From Pseudomonas sp. St316 (GTDB lineage Bacteria; Pseudomonadota; Gammaproteobacteria; Pseudomonadales; Pseudomonadaceae), in contig NZ_AP021901.1 of NCBI RefSeq assembly GCF_018325905.1, forward strand, positions 4,030,001 through 4,094,000: a DNA stretch of 64,000 bases, read 5' to 3'. A program made the translations under genes and the position numbers. Of the stretch, positions 1-8,361 are shown piece after piece; position 1 is the first letter of the stretch, and the number at the start of each line of letters is the position of its first letter. A model generated the notes under the pieces. The model searched no databases. It was not told the origin of the DNA and saw only the letters and a list, made by a program, of their open reading frames with translations.

Positions 1-337
1 GGTTGATATGGCCCCTGGGGTTATAGGCGAGCAAACCGCGCATGACTTGCGCCGCAGCGGCGATCAGCACCCGGTTGGCTGCCAGTGTCGCGGTCAGGTC
101 GGCAGGCGCGACAAAACGGTACTCGCCATCTTGCGGATCGAGGCCGGCACTGACGCTGCGCAACCAGGACTCCCAAATCACTCGGCGGATCCCGACAGGC
201 CGCTCGATAGCACCCTGCAAGCACGCTCGCCAGGCCTCGTCCAGCGCAGTGCCTGGTCCTTCGTTCAACGACGCGGGGCCTAGCGTGGTGAGGTAATCGC
301 GGTCTTCGGCACTCAACGCTGCAGGTTGCTGGTTCAT
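1..337 (-). CDS. Sigma-54-dependent activator, N-terminal part (GAF/AcoR type), cut by window edge
   Basis: Reading in from 337, the first 112 codons are open and run off the window. The peptide begins MNQQPAALSAEDRDYL and contains IRRVIWESWLRSVSAGLDP followed by VLIAAAAQVMRGLLAYNPRG. That pattern is typical of the start of GAF-modulated, Fis-family enhancer-binding proteins related to AcoR. The GAF core, AAA+ ATPase and HTH domains would lie outside the window. It is divergent from the operon starting at 532, whose promoter is a sigma-54 site with palindromes upstream, so it is very probably the local activator. The family is inferred from the N-terminus only; the inducer is unknown. Confidence 0.75.
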   Translation of the reverse strand, partial: MNQQPAALSAEDRDYLTTLGPASLNEGPGTALDEAWRACLQGAIERPVGIRRVIWESWLRSVSAGLDPQDGEYRFVAPADLTATLAANRVLIAAAAQVMRGLLAYNPRGHIN

Positions 338-348
338 GATTCGGCCAC

Positions 349-398
349 ATGTTCATATTTTCGACATGTCAGTATAGACATGTCATTCAAATGAACAT
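349..398. promoter_or_regulatory. Candidate enhancer (UAS) for the sigma-54 activator
   Basis: Two identical palindromes GACATGTC lie at 363-370 and 377-384. They are bracketed by an inverted pair ATGTTCAT (349-356) and ATGAACAT (391-398), giving a nested symmetric array. It ends about 50 bp before the -24 element at 451, a usual place for binding of an enhancer-binding protein. Function is inferred. Confidence 0.5.
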
Positions 399-448
399 CT
401 ATTCAAATTAATAATATAAAAATGCCTTATATATCAAATAGTTAATTA

Positions 449-465
449 TTGGCACAGCACTTGCT
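449..465 (+). promoter_or_regulatory. Sigma-54 (-24/-12) promoter
   Basis: TTGGCACAGCACTTGCT matches the RpoN consensus TTGGCAC-N5-TTGCT. The invariant GG (451-452) and GC (463-464) are 10 nt apart as required. It lies about 67 bp ahead of the start at 532 and points into that operon. Expected transcript start is near 476. Confidence 0.8.
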
Positions 466-531
466 CCCTGCTTGGACAGACGAGGACATTCTGATCGCCG
501 AGTCGTAAAAACAATAAAGGGAGTCATGTTC

Positions 532-1554
532 ATGAGCACATCCAAAACCCTCCGCCTTGGCCTTATCGGCGCCGGCCGCATGGGCAGTTTTCACGGCCTG
601 ACCGCCGCCCGGCACATCCCCGGCGCGTGCCTCGCCGCCATCGCCGACCCTACCCCCGGCCAAGCCGCGCGCCTGGCGGCAGAACTGGACGTGCAGAAGG
701 TCTATACCGATCCCCAGCAATTACTCGACGACCCGGACATCGACGCCGTGCTGATTGCCGCGCCGGCACGCAGCCACGCCGAACTGGTGATCAATGCGGC
801 CCGGGCCGGCAAGAGTGTGTTCTGTGAAAAACCCATGGCCATCACTCTGGACGAAGCGGACCGAGCCATTGCCGCCGCTGCCGATGCACGAGTAACGCTA
901 CAAGTCGGCTTCAACCGTCGCTTTGCCAGAAGCTTTCGCACTGCTCACCTGGACGTGCTTGCTGGCCGCATCGGTACGCCACAACTGCTGCGCTCGCTGA
1001 CCCGCGACCCGGCGCTGAACAACCCCGCCGCATCGCCACAATGGGTGATCTTCCTGGAAACCTTGATCCATGACTTCGATACCCTGCGCTACCTGAATCC
1101 GGGCGCCGAGGCGGTTGAGGTTTTTGTGATGGCCGATGCCCTGATCGCACCGGCCTACAAAGACAAAGGATTTCTCGACACGGCAGTGGTCACCCTTCGT
1201 TTCGATAACGGCGCCATCGCCACCGCCGAGGCCAATTTCCAGGCCGTGTATGGCTACGATGTCCGCGGCGAAGTGTTCGGCAGCGCGGGCATGCTGACCA
1301 TGGGCAACGTCAACGACTCTGACTTGCTGCGATACCTGGCCAATGGGGTCCAGGCCGACACCCAGCGCATGGACACCGACTTGCTGCGCGATGCCTATGT
1401 GGCCGAGCTCAACCACTTCGTCAGTTGCGTGTGCAGCGGCGAAAAACCGCTGGCCAGCGGTGAAGACGCGCGGGCGGCCCTGGCCATCGCCCGCGCCTGT
1501 ATCGAGTCCTTCCAACAGGGCAAGCCGGTGCGGGTGCAAGGAGCACTGTCATGA
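532..1554 (+). CDS. Gfo/Idh/MocA oxidoreductase, inositol 2-dehydrogenase-like
   Basis: Predicted cytosolic NAD(P)-dependent sugar/cyclitol dehydrogenase of 340 aa. The N-terminal Rossmann motif is GLIGAGRMG. The family lysine is in CEKPM, the IolG-like signature is VGFNRRF, and the HDFD motif supplies catalytic Asp/His. I chose the ATG at 532 because AAAGGGAG ends 8 nt before it; another ATG at 526 lies too close to that site. The stop overlaps the next start (ATGA), so the two are translationally coupled. Transcription should come from the sigma-54 promoter at 449. It resembles myo-inositol 2-dehydrogenase, but iolC, iolD, iolE and iolB are absent here, so a related cyclitol or sugar is equally possible. 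Confidence 0.85.
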   Translation: MSTSKTLRLGLIGAGRMGSFHGLTAARHIPGACLAAIADPTPGQAARLAAELDVQKVYTDPQQLLDDPDIDAVLIAAPARSHAELVINAARAGKSVFCEKPMAITLDEADRAIAAAADARVTLQVGFNRRFARSFRTAHLDVLAGRIGTPQLLRSLTRDPALNNPAASPQWVIFLETLIHDFDTLRYLNPGAEAVEVFVMADALIAPAYKDKGFLDTAVVTLRFDNGAIATAEANFQAVYGYDVRGEVFGSAGMLTMGNVNDSDLLRYLANGVQADTQRMDTDLLRDAYVAELNHFVSCVCSGEKPLASGEDARAALAIARACIESFQQGKPVRVQGALS

Positions 1555-2342
1555 GTTTCACACCGTTCAAACTGGCGATCAGCGCCGAAATGGTCTTCCT
1601 CGACCTGCCCTTTATCGAACGAGTCAAACGTATCCACGCACTGGGCTTCAGCGTCGAGATATGGAACTGGACGACCAAAGACATCCAGGCCCTTGTAGCG
1701 ACCGGCGCGGACTTCACCTCCATGACCGGCTACATCTCGGGCAACCTGACCGATCCCGAGGATATCCAGCAGCTGCTCGACAGCGCCCAGGAATCCTTGG
1801 CCGTCGCGGCACAATTGGGTTGTCCAAGCCTGAACCTGCATGGCACCGGCCTGGGTGATCAGGGGCTGCCGGTCAAACCCGTGGCCCAGACCACCGGCCG
1901 CATGTGGTTGAGCGCCTGCAAGACGCTGGAAAAAATCGCCCGCCTGGGCGAGGACGCGGGTCGGGTTTTCCTGCTGGAAAACCTCAACACCGAAGTCGAC
2001 CATCCGGGCACGCCGTTCGCCCGCGCTGACGACACCCTGGCGCTGATCGAGGCCGTGGGCAGCCCGCACCTGAAGATGAACCTGGACCTCTATCACGCAC
2101 AGATCGGCGAAGGAAACCTGATCGAACTGATCCAGCGCGCCGGCAGCGCCATCGGCGAAATCCAGGTCGCCGACGTCCCGGGCCGCATGGAGCCCGGCAC
2201 CGGTGAAATCCATTATCCGGCCATTGCCAGGGCCCTGTTCGGCATGGGATACAGCGGTGTCGTCGGCCTCGAAGGCTGGGCCAGCGGTGACAGCGAGGTC
2301 GCGCTTGAGCGTTTCAGGCAGGCCTTCACGCTCGATGGATAA
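1551..2342 (+). CDS. TIM-barrel sugar isomerase/epimerase (hydroxypyruvate isomerase-like)
   Basis: A 263-aa protein of the xylose-isomerase-like TIM-barrel superfamily. Metal/substrate-site features are visible: VFLLENLNTEVDHPG, LKMNLDLYHAQIGEGN and GEIQVADVPGRMEPGTGEI, then a C-terminal VVGLEGWASGD. Members (Hyi, IolI/IolE, OtnI types) isomerise or epimerise keto-sugars and keto-acids. It overlaps the upstream dehydrogenase by 4 nt, so it probably acts on that enzyme's keto product. The exact reaction cannot be fixed from sequence. Confidence 0.85.
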   Translation: MSFTPFKLAISAEMVFLDLPFIERVKRIHALGFSVEIWNWTTKDIQALVATGADFTSMTGYISGNLTDPEDIQQLLDSAQESLAVAAQLGCPSLNLHGTGLGDQGLPVKPVAQTTGRMWLSACKTLEKIARLGEDAGRVFLLENLNTEVDHPGTPFARADDTLALIEAVGSPHLKMNLDLYHAQIGEGNLIELIQRAGSAIGEIQVADVPGRMEPGTGEIHYPAIARALFGMGYSGVVGLEGWASGDSEVALERFRQAFTLDG

Positions 2343-2423
2343 AGCACGCGCCGAATTCACAACGTGCGGAAGATTTTCATCCCTTGGTGACGTACAACTC
2401 ATAACAACAAAAGGAAAACCATC

Positions 2424-3350
2424 ATGCGTCGTTGCACACTGCTTTTCGCCACCCTGCTATTGCTCTTCAGCCAATGGGCCGCCGCCGACTATCGCATTGG
2501 TGTCAGCATCGCCAGGGTCGACGACAACTTCATGACCTACGTGCGTAACGGCCTGGACGAGGCCGCGAAAAAGGAAAACGTGCAGATTCAGTTCGAGGAC
2601 GCCCAAGGCGATGTGGTGCGCCAACTCAACCAGGTCCAGGGCTTTATCAACCAGAACGTCGATGCGGTCATTGTCCTGCCGGTGGACACCTCCGCCACGG
2701 CCAATATCACGCGCGCCGCGGTCGAAGCGAAGACGCCGCTGGTCTACGTCAACCGTCACCCGGACGAGCGCACCTTGCCCAAAGGCGTCGTCACGGTCGC
2801 GTCCAATGACATAGAGGCCGGACAGCTGCAGATGCGCTACCTGGCCGAAAAGCTCGGCGGCAAGGGCAACCTCGCGATCATCATGGGTGACCTGGCGCAA
2901 AACGCGACCCACGACCGCACCGAAGGCGTCAAACAGGTGCTCAAGGATTATCCCGGGATCAAGATTGTCGAGCAGCAAAGCGCCGAGTGGCAGCGCAACA
3001 AAGGGATGGACCTGACCAGCAACTGGCTGTTGGCGGGCAGCCGTTTCGATGCCATCGTTGCCAACAACGACGAGATGGCCATCGGTGCGGCCATGGCCTT
3101 GCAACAGGCCGGCAAAGCCAAGGGCGAGATCGCGATTGTCGGCATCGACGGCTTGCCTGACGGCCTGGCGGCGATCAAGCGTGGCATGCTGGTCGCCTCG
3201 GTGTTCCAGGACCCCAAGGCCCAGGCGACCAGCGCGGTACAGGCAGCGCTCAAGATGATCAAGGGAGAGCCCGTGGAAACGGACGTCTGGGTGCCCTTTC
3301 AGTTGATCAAGCCTGAGCAATTGGCGGTGTTTGAACAACATTACAAGTAA
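2424..3350 (+). CDS. Periplasmic sugar-binding protein (ribose/inositol ABC type)
   Basis: 308 aa with a clear signal peptide (MRRCTLLFATLLLLFSQWAAA, cleavage after AAA). The rest is a type-I periplasmic binding fold: DYRIGVSIARVDDNFM at the start, QGFINQNVDAVIVLPVDTSA, NNDEMAIGAAMALQQAG and AIVGIDGLPDGLAAIKRG. These are hallmarks of the RbsB/inositol group. AAAGGAAAACCATC precedes the ATG. It is 81 bp after the isomerase and probably in the same sigma-54 operon. No ATPase or permease follows; the next genes are on the other strand. The importer must be encoded elsewhere, or this protein feeds a sensor. Confidence 0.85.
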   Translation: MRRCTLLFATLLLLFSQWAAADYRIGVSIARVDDNFMTYVRNGLDEAAKKENVQIQFEDAQGDVVRQLNQVQGFINQNVDAVIVLPVDTSATANITRAAVEAKTPLVYVNRHPDERTLPKGVVTVASNDIEAGQLQMRYLAEKLGGKGNLAIIMGDLAQNATHDRTEGVKQVLKDYPGIKIVEQQSAEWQRNKGMDLTSNWLLAGSRFDAIVANNDEMAIGAAMALQQAGKAKGEIAIVGIDGLPDGLAAIKRGMLVASVFQDPKAQATSAVQAALKMIKGEPVETDVWVPFQLIKPEQLAVFEQHYK

Positions 3351-3445
3351 CGACACGCCCGACACTTCGCCGCGATCCCGGCCAGGGATCAGCGGCGACT
3401 CACCCCCCAAATCCCATCCGTTGAAAGACGACCTCGCTAACCGGT

Positions 3446-4207
3446 CTACTTCCCTCCGGTCACATCCAGGAAGGTCCCCGTCACAAACGAAGCATCCGCC
3501 CCCGCCAGCCAGAGAATGGCCCTGGCCACCTCCTCCGGCTGGCCACCACGTCCCATAGGGATCGAGTCCTTCACCCGGTCGACTCTGCCCGGCTCTCCGC
3601 CACTGGCATGCATCTGGGTGTAGATATGCCCGGGTCGAACGCAGTTGACACGAATACCCTCCCGAGCCACTTCCTTGGCATAGCCTGTCGTGAATGTTTC
3701 GACCGCGCCCTTGGACGCTGCGTAGTCCACGTATTCATTCGGGCTACCGAGGCGGGCTGACGCCGAAGAAATATTGATGACTGCACCGCCACGCCCGCCA
3801 TAACGATAGGCCATGCGCCGGGTGGCGTGCTGCGCGCAGAGCATCGGGCCCAATGCATTAACCGCAAATATTCGCTGCATGCGCTCGAAACCAAGATCCT
3901 CCAAGCGAGACTGCTGCGCCAGTATCGAAGCATTATTGACCAGCACATCGATTCGTCCGAAGCGCCGGTCAACGGTGGCGAACAGCTCGGCGATCTGTGC
4001 AGGGTCTGCGTTATCGGCACGTACCGCCAAGGCACGGGCGCCCCTGGCCTCGACCTGTTCTGCCACCGCCAACGCTGACGCTTGATCGGCGATGTAGGTC
4101 AACACGACGTTGTAACCTTGCTCAGCGGCCAGTATGGCGGTCGCCGCCCCGATCCCACGCCCACCTCCAGTGATCAGTATCACGGGCTTTTGTGAACGGT
4201 CATTCAT
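3446..4207 (-). CDS. SDR family oxidoreductase
   Basis: 253-aa classical short-chain dehydrogenase: TGGGRGIG cofactor loop, NNAS motif (LVNNASIL), catalytic Ser in INISSASARLG, YxxxK (YAASKGAVE), and the usual C-terminal FVTGTFLDVTGGK. The start at 4207 follows GAGGGATCGATC on the minus strand. A long in-frame extension upstream lies inside the neighbouring transporter gene and was discarded. It is 35 bp downstream of the EamA gene and likely co-transcribed. Substrate unknown. Confidence 0.88.
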   Translation of the reverse strand: MNDRSQKPVILITGGGRGIGAATAILAAEQGYNVVLTYIADQASALAVAEQVEARGARALAVRADNADPAQIAELFATVDRRFGRIDVLVNNASILAQQSRLEDLGFERMQRIFAVNALGPMLCAQHATRRMAYRYGGRGGAVINISSASARLGSPNEYVDYAASKGAVETFTTGYAKEVAREGIRVNCVRPGHIYTQMHASGGEPGRVDRVKDSIPMGRGGQPEEVARAILWLAGADASFVTGTFLDVTGGK

Positions 4208-4242
4208 GATCGATCCCTCACGGTTAAATGAAAAAAAAAACG

Positions 4243-5070
4243 TTAGCCGATAACCAGCGTACCGAGGGCAATGACTGCGCATGCCAGCAGCTTGCGCAAG
4301 GTCAACGCTTCGCCAAGAAAGGCGTATCCGATCAAAGCGGCGAACATGACGCTGGTTTCTCGCAGGGCGGACACCGCCCCCATGGGGGCCTGGGCCATGG
4401 CGTAGATCACGACCCCGTAGGCCAGTAATGAAACCAGTCCGCCGGCGAAGGCCACGGCGATGCCTGGCCGCACGGCAAAGAGGCTTTGGGCATCGCGCAG
4501 GCCGATGTAAACCATGGGCATCATCAAGCCCCATAACAGGCACATCCAGGCGGTGTAGGCCATTGGCGCCCCAGAGAGACGAACGCCTATGCCATCAACC
4601 ACACTGTAAGCGGCAATGAAACAACCGGTTCCCAGCGCGTAGGGCAAGTTGGGCAATGCCCGCCTGCGCCCGGTAAAGGCCAGCGATACAATTCCAATCG
4701 ACACCAACGCAATACCCAGCAGCGCACTCGGCGACACCCGCTCACCGGCGAACACCGAAGCGGCCAGGACAATCAGGATGGGAGAGACACCGCGGGCGAT
4801 TGGATAGGTTTGGCCCAGGTCCCCGGACTTGTAACTGCGCACCAGGAACAGGTTGTAACCCACGTGCAATAAAGCGGACAGCCCAACGCAAAACCAGCTT
4901 GCACGAACGGGCGGAGGCAGTAGCGTCGCGACAATGGCGCTGGCCAGGGCTATCGCCATGCACATGATTGTCATGGACCACAAACGGTCGGCGCCCCCGC
5001 GCAGCATGGCATTCCAACTGGCGTGCAGCAGCGCGGCGAACAAGACGAGGCAGATGATGTGTAAAGGCAT
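4243..5070 (-). CDS. EamA/DMT family inner-membrane transporter
   Basis: 275 aa, almost entirely hydrophobic, about nine to ten predicted membrane helices in two EamA-like halves. The first starts MPLHIICLVLFAALLHASWNA; the second ends LLACAVIALGTLVIG. The motif GAVSALRETSVMFAALIGYAFLGE is typical of drug/metabolite exporters. It is followed by the SDR gene. The LysR gene disrupted by an insertion sequence lies immediately upstream on the same strand and may once have regulated this pair. Confidence 0.88.
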   Translation of the reverse strand: MPLHIICLVLFAALLHASWNAMLRGGADRLWSMTIMCMAIALASAIVATLLPPPVRASWFCVGLSALLHVGYNLFLVRSYKSGDLGQTYPIARGVSPILIVLAASVFAGERVSPSALLGIALVSIGIVSLAFTGRRRALPNLPYALGTGCFIAAYSVVDGIGVRLSGAPMAYTAWMCLLWGLMMPMVYIGLRDAQSLFAVRPGIAVAFAGGLVSLLAYGVVIYAMAQAPMGAVSALRETSVMFAALIGYAFLGEALTLRKLLACAVIALGTLVIG

Positions 5071-5331
5071 GCATCATCCTAGACCGCTCAAGTAGCGCTA
5101 TAGAAGCGAAGTCTCTTCATCCAGGCATGAAGAAAACCTCATGCATAAGCGTGCTGAGCGCCCAGGGCCTGGGTCACCAGCCAACGACGAAAGCTGACGA
5201 TATGAGGCTGCGTCTCGATCCCTTTGGGGCACACAAAGTAATACGCCAAGGGAGAGGCGAATGGCAGGTCGAACAGCCTTTCAAGACGACCGTCTGGACT
5301 TGCCCCTACAAAACCGGACACCAACTCCCTG

Positions 5332-6207
5332 TTAAATTGATGCTGCCGCCAAGCGCCTGAACTCCCTCGGCGAGCGATATTTCAAAGCGCTGTGCGGATG
5401 CTGCTCGTTGTAATGTTCGAAGGCAATTGCCAGGTTACGCAACGCCGTTTCCCGATCCGGTTTGGGCATGTGCGCCACGTAGTCACGCTTGATCGTCTTC
5501 ACGAAGCTCTCCGCCATCCCGTTGCTCTGCGGGCTGCGAACTGGCGTGGTCACCGGCTGCAAACCGATCTGCCGAGCAAACAGGCGTGTCTGTTCGGCGG
5601 TGTACGCCGAGCCGTTGTCGCTTAGCCATTGCACCGGCGTGGTGGGCAATTGATCACCGAAGCGCTTCTCCACGCTTTCCAGCATCAAATCGCGGATATC
5701 ATCGCCGCTGTACCCGGTCGGGCTTGCCACCCAGCCGATGGCTTCGCGATCACAGCAATCGAGGGCGAAGGTCACGCTCAGTTTGGCGCCGTCCTCGCAG
5801 CGGAACTCAAAGCCGTCCGAGCACCAACGCGTATTGCTGGTTTTCACGGCAATACGGCCTTCGTGCCGACGCGGCACGCCGGGCTGTTTGAGTCGACGCT
5901 CCAGCAGCAAGTTGTGATCACGCATGACCCGGTAAACCCGCTTCACATTGATCGCCGGCAGCGAATGGGTTTCACGTTCCCGACGCAGTAATCCCCAGAC
6001 ACGACGGTAGCCATAGCTGGGCAACTCGCTGACCTGCTGTTGGATTTCAACCACCAACTCAGCGTCGTCCACAGGTCTGCTTCGCCGTGTCTTGGGCGAT
6101 ACCGATTGCTTGATTCGAACCGTTAATTGCGAGCGCGCCACACCGAGACATTCGCTGACCAGCTTCACTGGTCGTCCCCCGGCAACAAGGGTGAGTGCGC
6201 AATCCAT
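5332..6207 (-). CDS. IS2-group transposase OrfB (DDE integrase domain)
   Basis: 291-aa frame. It contains the HTH_21-like region ([33 protein letters not shown]) and the retroviral integrase-type catalytic core. Core motifs are [34 protein letters not shown] and [19 protein letters not shown], with final Glu in the last. It closely follows the pattern of E. coli IS2 InsD. It overlaps OrfA by 43 nt in another frame, so the active transposase is expected as an OrfAB fusion by -1 frameshifting near GCGAAAATGG. Confidence 0.92.
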   Translation of the reverse strand: MDCALTLVAGGRPVKLVSECLGVARSQLTVRIKQSVSPKTRRSRPVDDAELVVEIQQQVSELPSYGYRRVWGLLRRERETHSLPAINVKRVYRVMRDHNLLLERRLKQPGVPRRHEGRIAVKTSNTRWCSDGFEFRCEDGAKLSVTFALDCCDREAIGWVASPTGYSGDDIRDLMLESVEKRFGDQLPTTPVQWLSDNGSAYTAEQTRLFARQIGLQPVTTPVRSPQSNGMAESFVKTIKRDYVAHMPKPDRETALRNLAIAFEHYNEQHPHSALKYRSPREFRRLAAASI

Positions 6208-6557
6208 TTTCGCGACCGGGCGATCTCCACGGCCTCTTTGAGGATTTCGGCTTCCATCGTTTTCTTGCCCAGAATCCGTTGCAGTTCACGGATCTGCTTG
6301 AGCGCATCGCTCAGCTCGGAGGCCGGCACCACGGCTTCGCCAGCACTGACCGCCGACAGGCTGCCGTCCTGATACAGCTTGCGCCACAGGAATAACTGGT
6401 TGGCATTGATGCCGTTGCGTCGAGCGACGACCGACACACTTTGCCCTGGCTCAAGGCTCTCGCGAACCATGGCCAGCTTTTGCTCTGGACTCCAGCGGCG
6501 TCGCCGCTCCTGGCCCAAAAGCTCCCCACTCTTATCGTTGCTATTAGTCATAAACAT
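6165..6557 (-). CDS. IS2-group transposase OrfA (HTH subunit)
   Basis: 130 aa. The HTH_Tnp_1 region reads [21 protein letters not shown] then [21 protein letters not shown] leucine-zipper-like segment follows ([26 protein letters not shown]), ending [13 protein letters not shown], which matches IS2 InsC in pattern. It supplies terminal inverted repeat binding. The initiation ATG could be 6557 or 6551. Confidence 0.9.
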   Translation of the reverse strand: MFMTNSNDKSGELLGQERRRRWSPEQKLAMVRESLEPGQSVSVVARRNGINANQLFLWRKLYQDGSLSAVSAGEAVVPASELSDALKQIRELQRILGKKTMEAEILKEAVEIARSRKWIAHSPLLPGDDQ

Positions 6558-7540
6558 AACCGTTTGCCTATCCCTTATCGTAAGGGGGAAACGGTGTCCT
6601 GTCTTTCATGGGGCTCGTTCACCGTCCTTGAGCTCGGCTTCAACATGTCCGCTACGTGCCAGCGCGATGCCTTGTCCCAACAGCGCCGCCTCGATGGTCA
6701 TATTGGTGTCTGCGTAGCGAATGCTTTCCTTCAAGGTCGTGACCTCGACACCCACCTGGGCAAACCACTGCTCCCATTTCGGCACCAACGCTGCGCCATC
6801 GCGCGTAAGCAGTGGATAACGCAGCAATTCAGCCGCCGTTCGAGGCGTACCGAAGCGGGCAAGCAACGCGGGGCTTGCGACAGGAAAAATCTGCTCGCGG
6901 AACAGAAACTCTGAGAACAACGACGGGAAATGGCCGTTGCCCAGGCGGATAGCAACGTCCGGGTCTGTCGTCGAAAACTTAATGGCGCTATCGGTACTGT
7001 CCAGCGTCAGCAGGATTTGCGGATGCGCTTGCGCCAGGTCCGGCAGCCTGGGCAACAACCACTTCAAGGCAAAGGAATAGGTCGTGCTGACGCGCAGCCG
7101 CTGCCTGCCGTTTTGCTCGCGCAAATCGGCCAGGGTGGCTTCCAGCTTCATGAAGAACTCCCGCACGATGGGCGCAAGCGCGGCGCCTGCCGAGGTCAGG
7201 TGCAGCGAACTGCTGCGATGAAACAGCTGCAATCCCCAAAGCTGTTCCAAATGCTTGAGCTGGTGGCTCACCGCGCTCTGTGTAACATGCAACTCCTCGG
7301 CTGCCGCCGTGAACGTGGTGTGCCGGGTAGCGGCTTCAAAGGCGCGCAGGCTCGAAGAAGGAGGCAGGTTTCTCATGATGTTCCCTACTATGAGTAAGCG
7401 CTCATGCTAGCGCCTTTGCATTGCGCGTTGTAGGGCCGCTGTTCGCCGATTACTGAGTTAAGTGCTAGAGGGTTTCCTCTTCAGGGTTTTGGGCGTTGCT
7501 GGCGTATCGATCATCCATGACCAATCACTCTTGCGCACCG

Positions 7541-8320
7541 CTACAATACAAACGAAAAGCCGCGGTGGGTCGCACTGCGCTCATATTCCAAGAGGCACTC
7601 GTAGTCAGCCTCGCTGGCCGGCAAGACTGCCTTGATAGCCAACGCTTGAGAAACCTCAGGAAGCTGTGTCAACGCTTCGTTCATGGCGTGCCGGACAGAG
7701 TCTGCTTCCGTCGCCGTTCGACGAATCGACGTGATGTAAGGCAGGCAGGGAGTGCGCACGCTTCGCGCCAGGATCCTCAGGCCTTCGATCTCATCACTGT
7801 TATCTCTCGCCAGATAGTCGTAGGTGACACTGTCGATAGAAGCCAAATCACCGTCATGACCCTTTAGCCTTCGAATGCTCTCCCTGTGCGATCCGGTGAA
7901 GGTTAGTTTCGAGAAAAAACCACGGTCGCTGATCCCTGCCAGCGTGTGGCGCAGTAAGTTCATGCCTGAATTGGAGTCCTGCGCATTGATCAACCCATGG
8001 CCGCCTTGGAAACCCGCCAGATCAGTCACCCCCGAATCGGCTCTACAGAGCAGCAAGCTGCAATGCTCACCACCCGAGCTATGGGCAAGCTCATAACTCG
8101 GGCGCCCTACCAGCCTCACCCTTCCCCGCAGTGACGTGATGAATGGATAACCACAGGTCTGGGATAACAAGAGGCCTGGGGAAAGCCAATGGGACATTGG
8201 ATCAACGATCTGCTTTTGCTCACGGCGCTCGCCCAGGATCTCCAGGACGCGTTGGAGCCAGGCCTCTTGTGCCTGTAGAACCCTGGCGGGAGCGAGGTAC
8301 ATGGATAGATCGCTGGTCAT
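7541..8320 (-). CDS. PhnD-like phosphate/phosphonate-type substrate-binding protein
   Basis: About 259 aa from the ATG at 8320. GTG at 8365 is an alternative start that would overlap the upstream stop (GTGA). Motifs resemble the PF12974 binding-protein family: LLLSQTCGYPFITSLRGRVRLVGRPSYELA, FQGGHGLINAQDSNSGMNLLR and DGDLASIDSVTYDYLAR. No convincing signal peptide is visible, which is odd for a binding protein and suggests a cytosolic or regulatory role, or mis-assigned start. It is the last gene of the operon that begins at 13990. Confidence 0.7.
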   Translation of the reverse strand: MTSDLSMYLAPARVLQAQEAWLQRVLEILGERREQKQIVDPMSHWLSPGLLLSQTCGYPFITSLRGRVRLVGRPSYELAHSSGGEHCSLLLCRADSGVTDLAGFQGGHGLINAQDSNSGMNLLRHTLAGISDRGFFSKLTFTGSHRESIRRLKGHDGDLASIDSVTYDYLARDNSDEIEGLRILARSVRTPCLPYITSIRRTATEADSVRHAMNEALTQLPEVSQALAIKAVLPASEADYECLLEYERSATHRGFSFVL

Positions 8321-8361
8321 ATGAAATCCAGTCAGGCATGTGATGAGCGCGTGGCCCCAGG

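Larger units (their letters stand above)
5295..6621 (-). mobile_element. Complete IS3-family element, IS2 group (1327 bp)
   Basis: The left end reads TGGACTTGCCCCTACAAAAC and the right end is an imperfect inverted copy ending in GGGGCTCGTTCA. Both sides carry the target duplication CCGTC (5290-5294 and 6622-6626), the 5-bp length expected of IS2-group elements. It contains orfA and orfB in the -1 arrangement. Both frames are intact, so the element may be active. Insertion split a LysR regulator. Confidence 0.93.
5139..7376 (-). pseudogene. LysR family regulator (GcvA-like) interrupted by an IS3-family element
   Basis: The N-terminal part (7376 down to 6627) encodes MRNLPPSSSLRAFEAATRH, a LysR HTH with VTQSAVSHQLKHLEQ, and most of the effector domain. 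It ends in DGERAP where the insertion begins. The C-terminal part lies beyond the insertion at 5139-5294 and reads GRLERLFDLPFASPLAYY to QALGAQHAYA. Removing the element and one copy of CCGTC rejoins the halves in frame (ELKDG-RLERLF) as a 301-aa protein, normal for GcvA-like regulators. The gene is therefore inactivated by a single, probably recent event. A truncated DNA-binding product of about 256 aa could still be made. Confidence 0.93.

Noticed and set aside
21..356. 111-codon minus-strand frame starting at 356
   Set aside because: The frame starting at 337 gives the recognisable regulator N-terminus; the other is Arg/Cys-rich.
1395..2402. 335-codon minus-strand frame
   Set aside because: Opposite the dehydrogenase/isomerase genes, which have clear family motifs; shadow of G+C-rich codons.
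3374..3390. Inverted repeat GATCCC-N5-GGGATC after the sugar-binding protein gene
   Set aside because: Short stem and no T-run; not enough to call a terminator.
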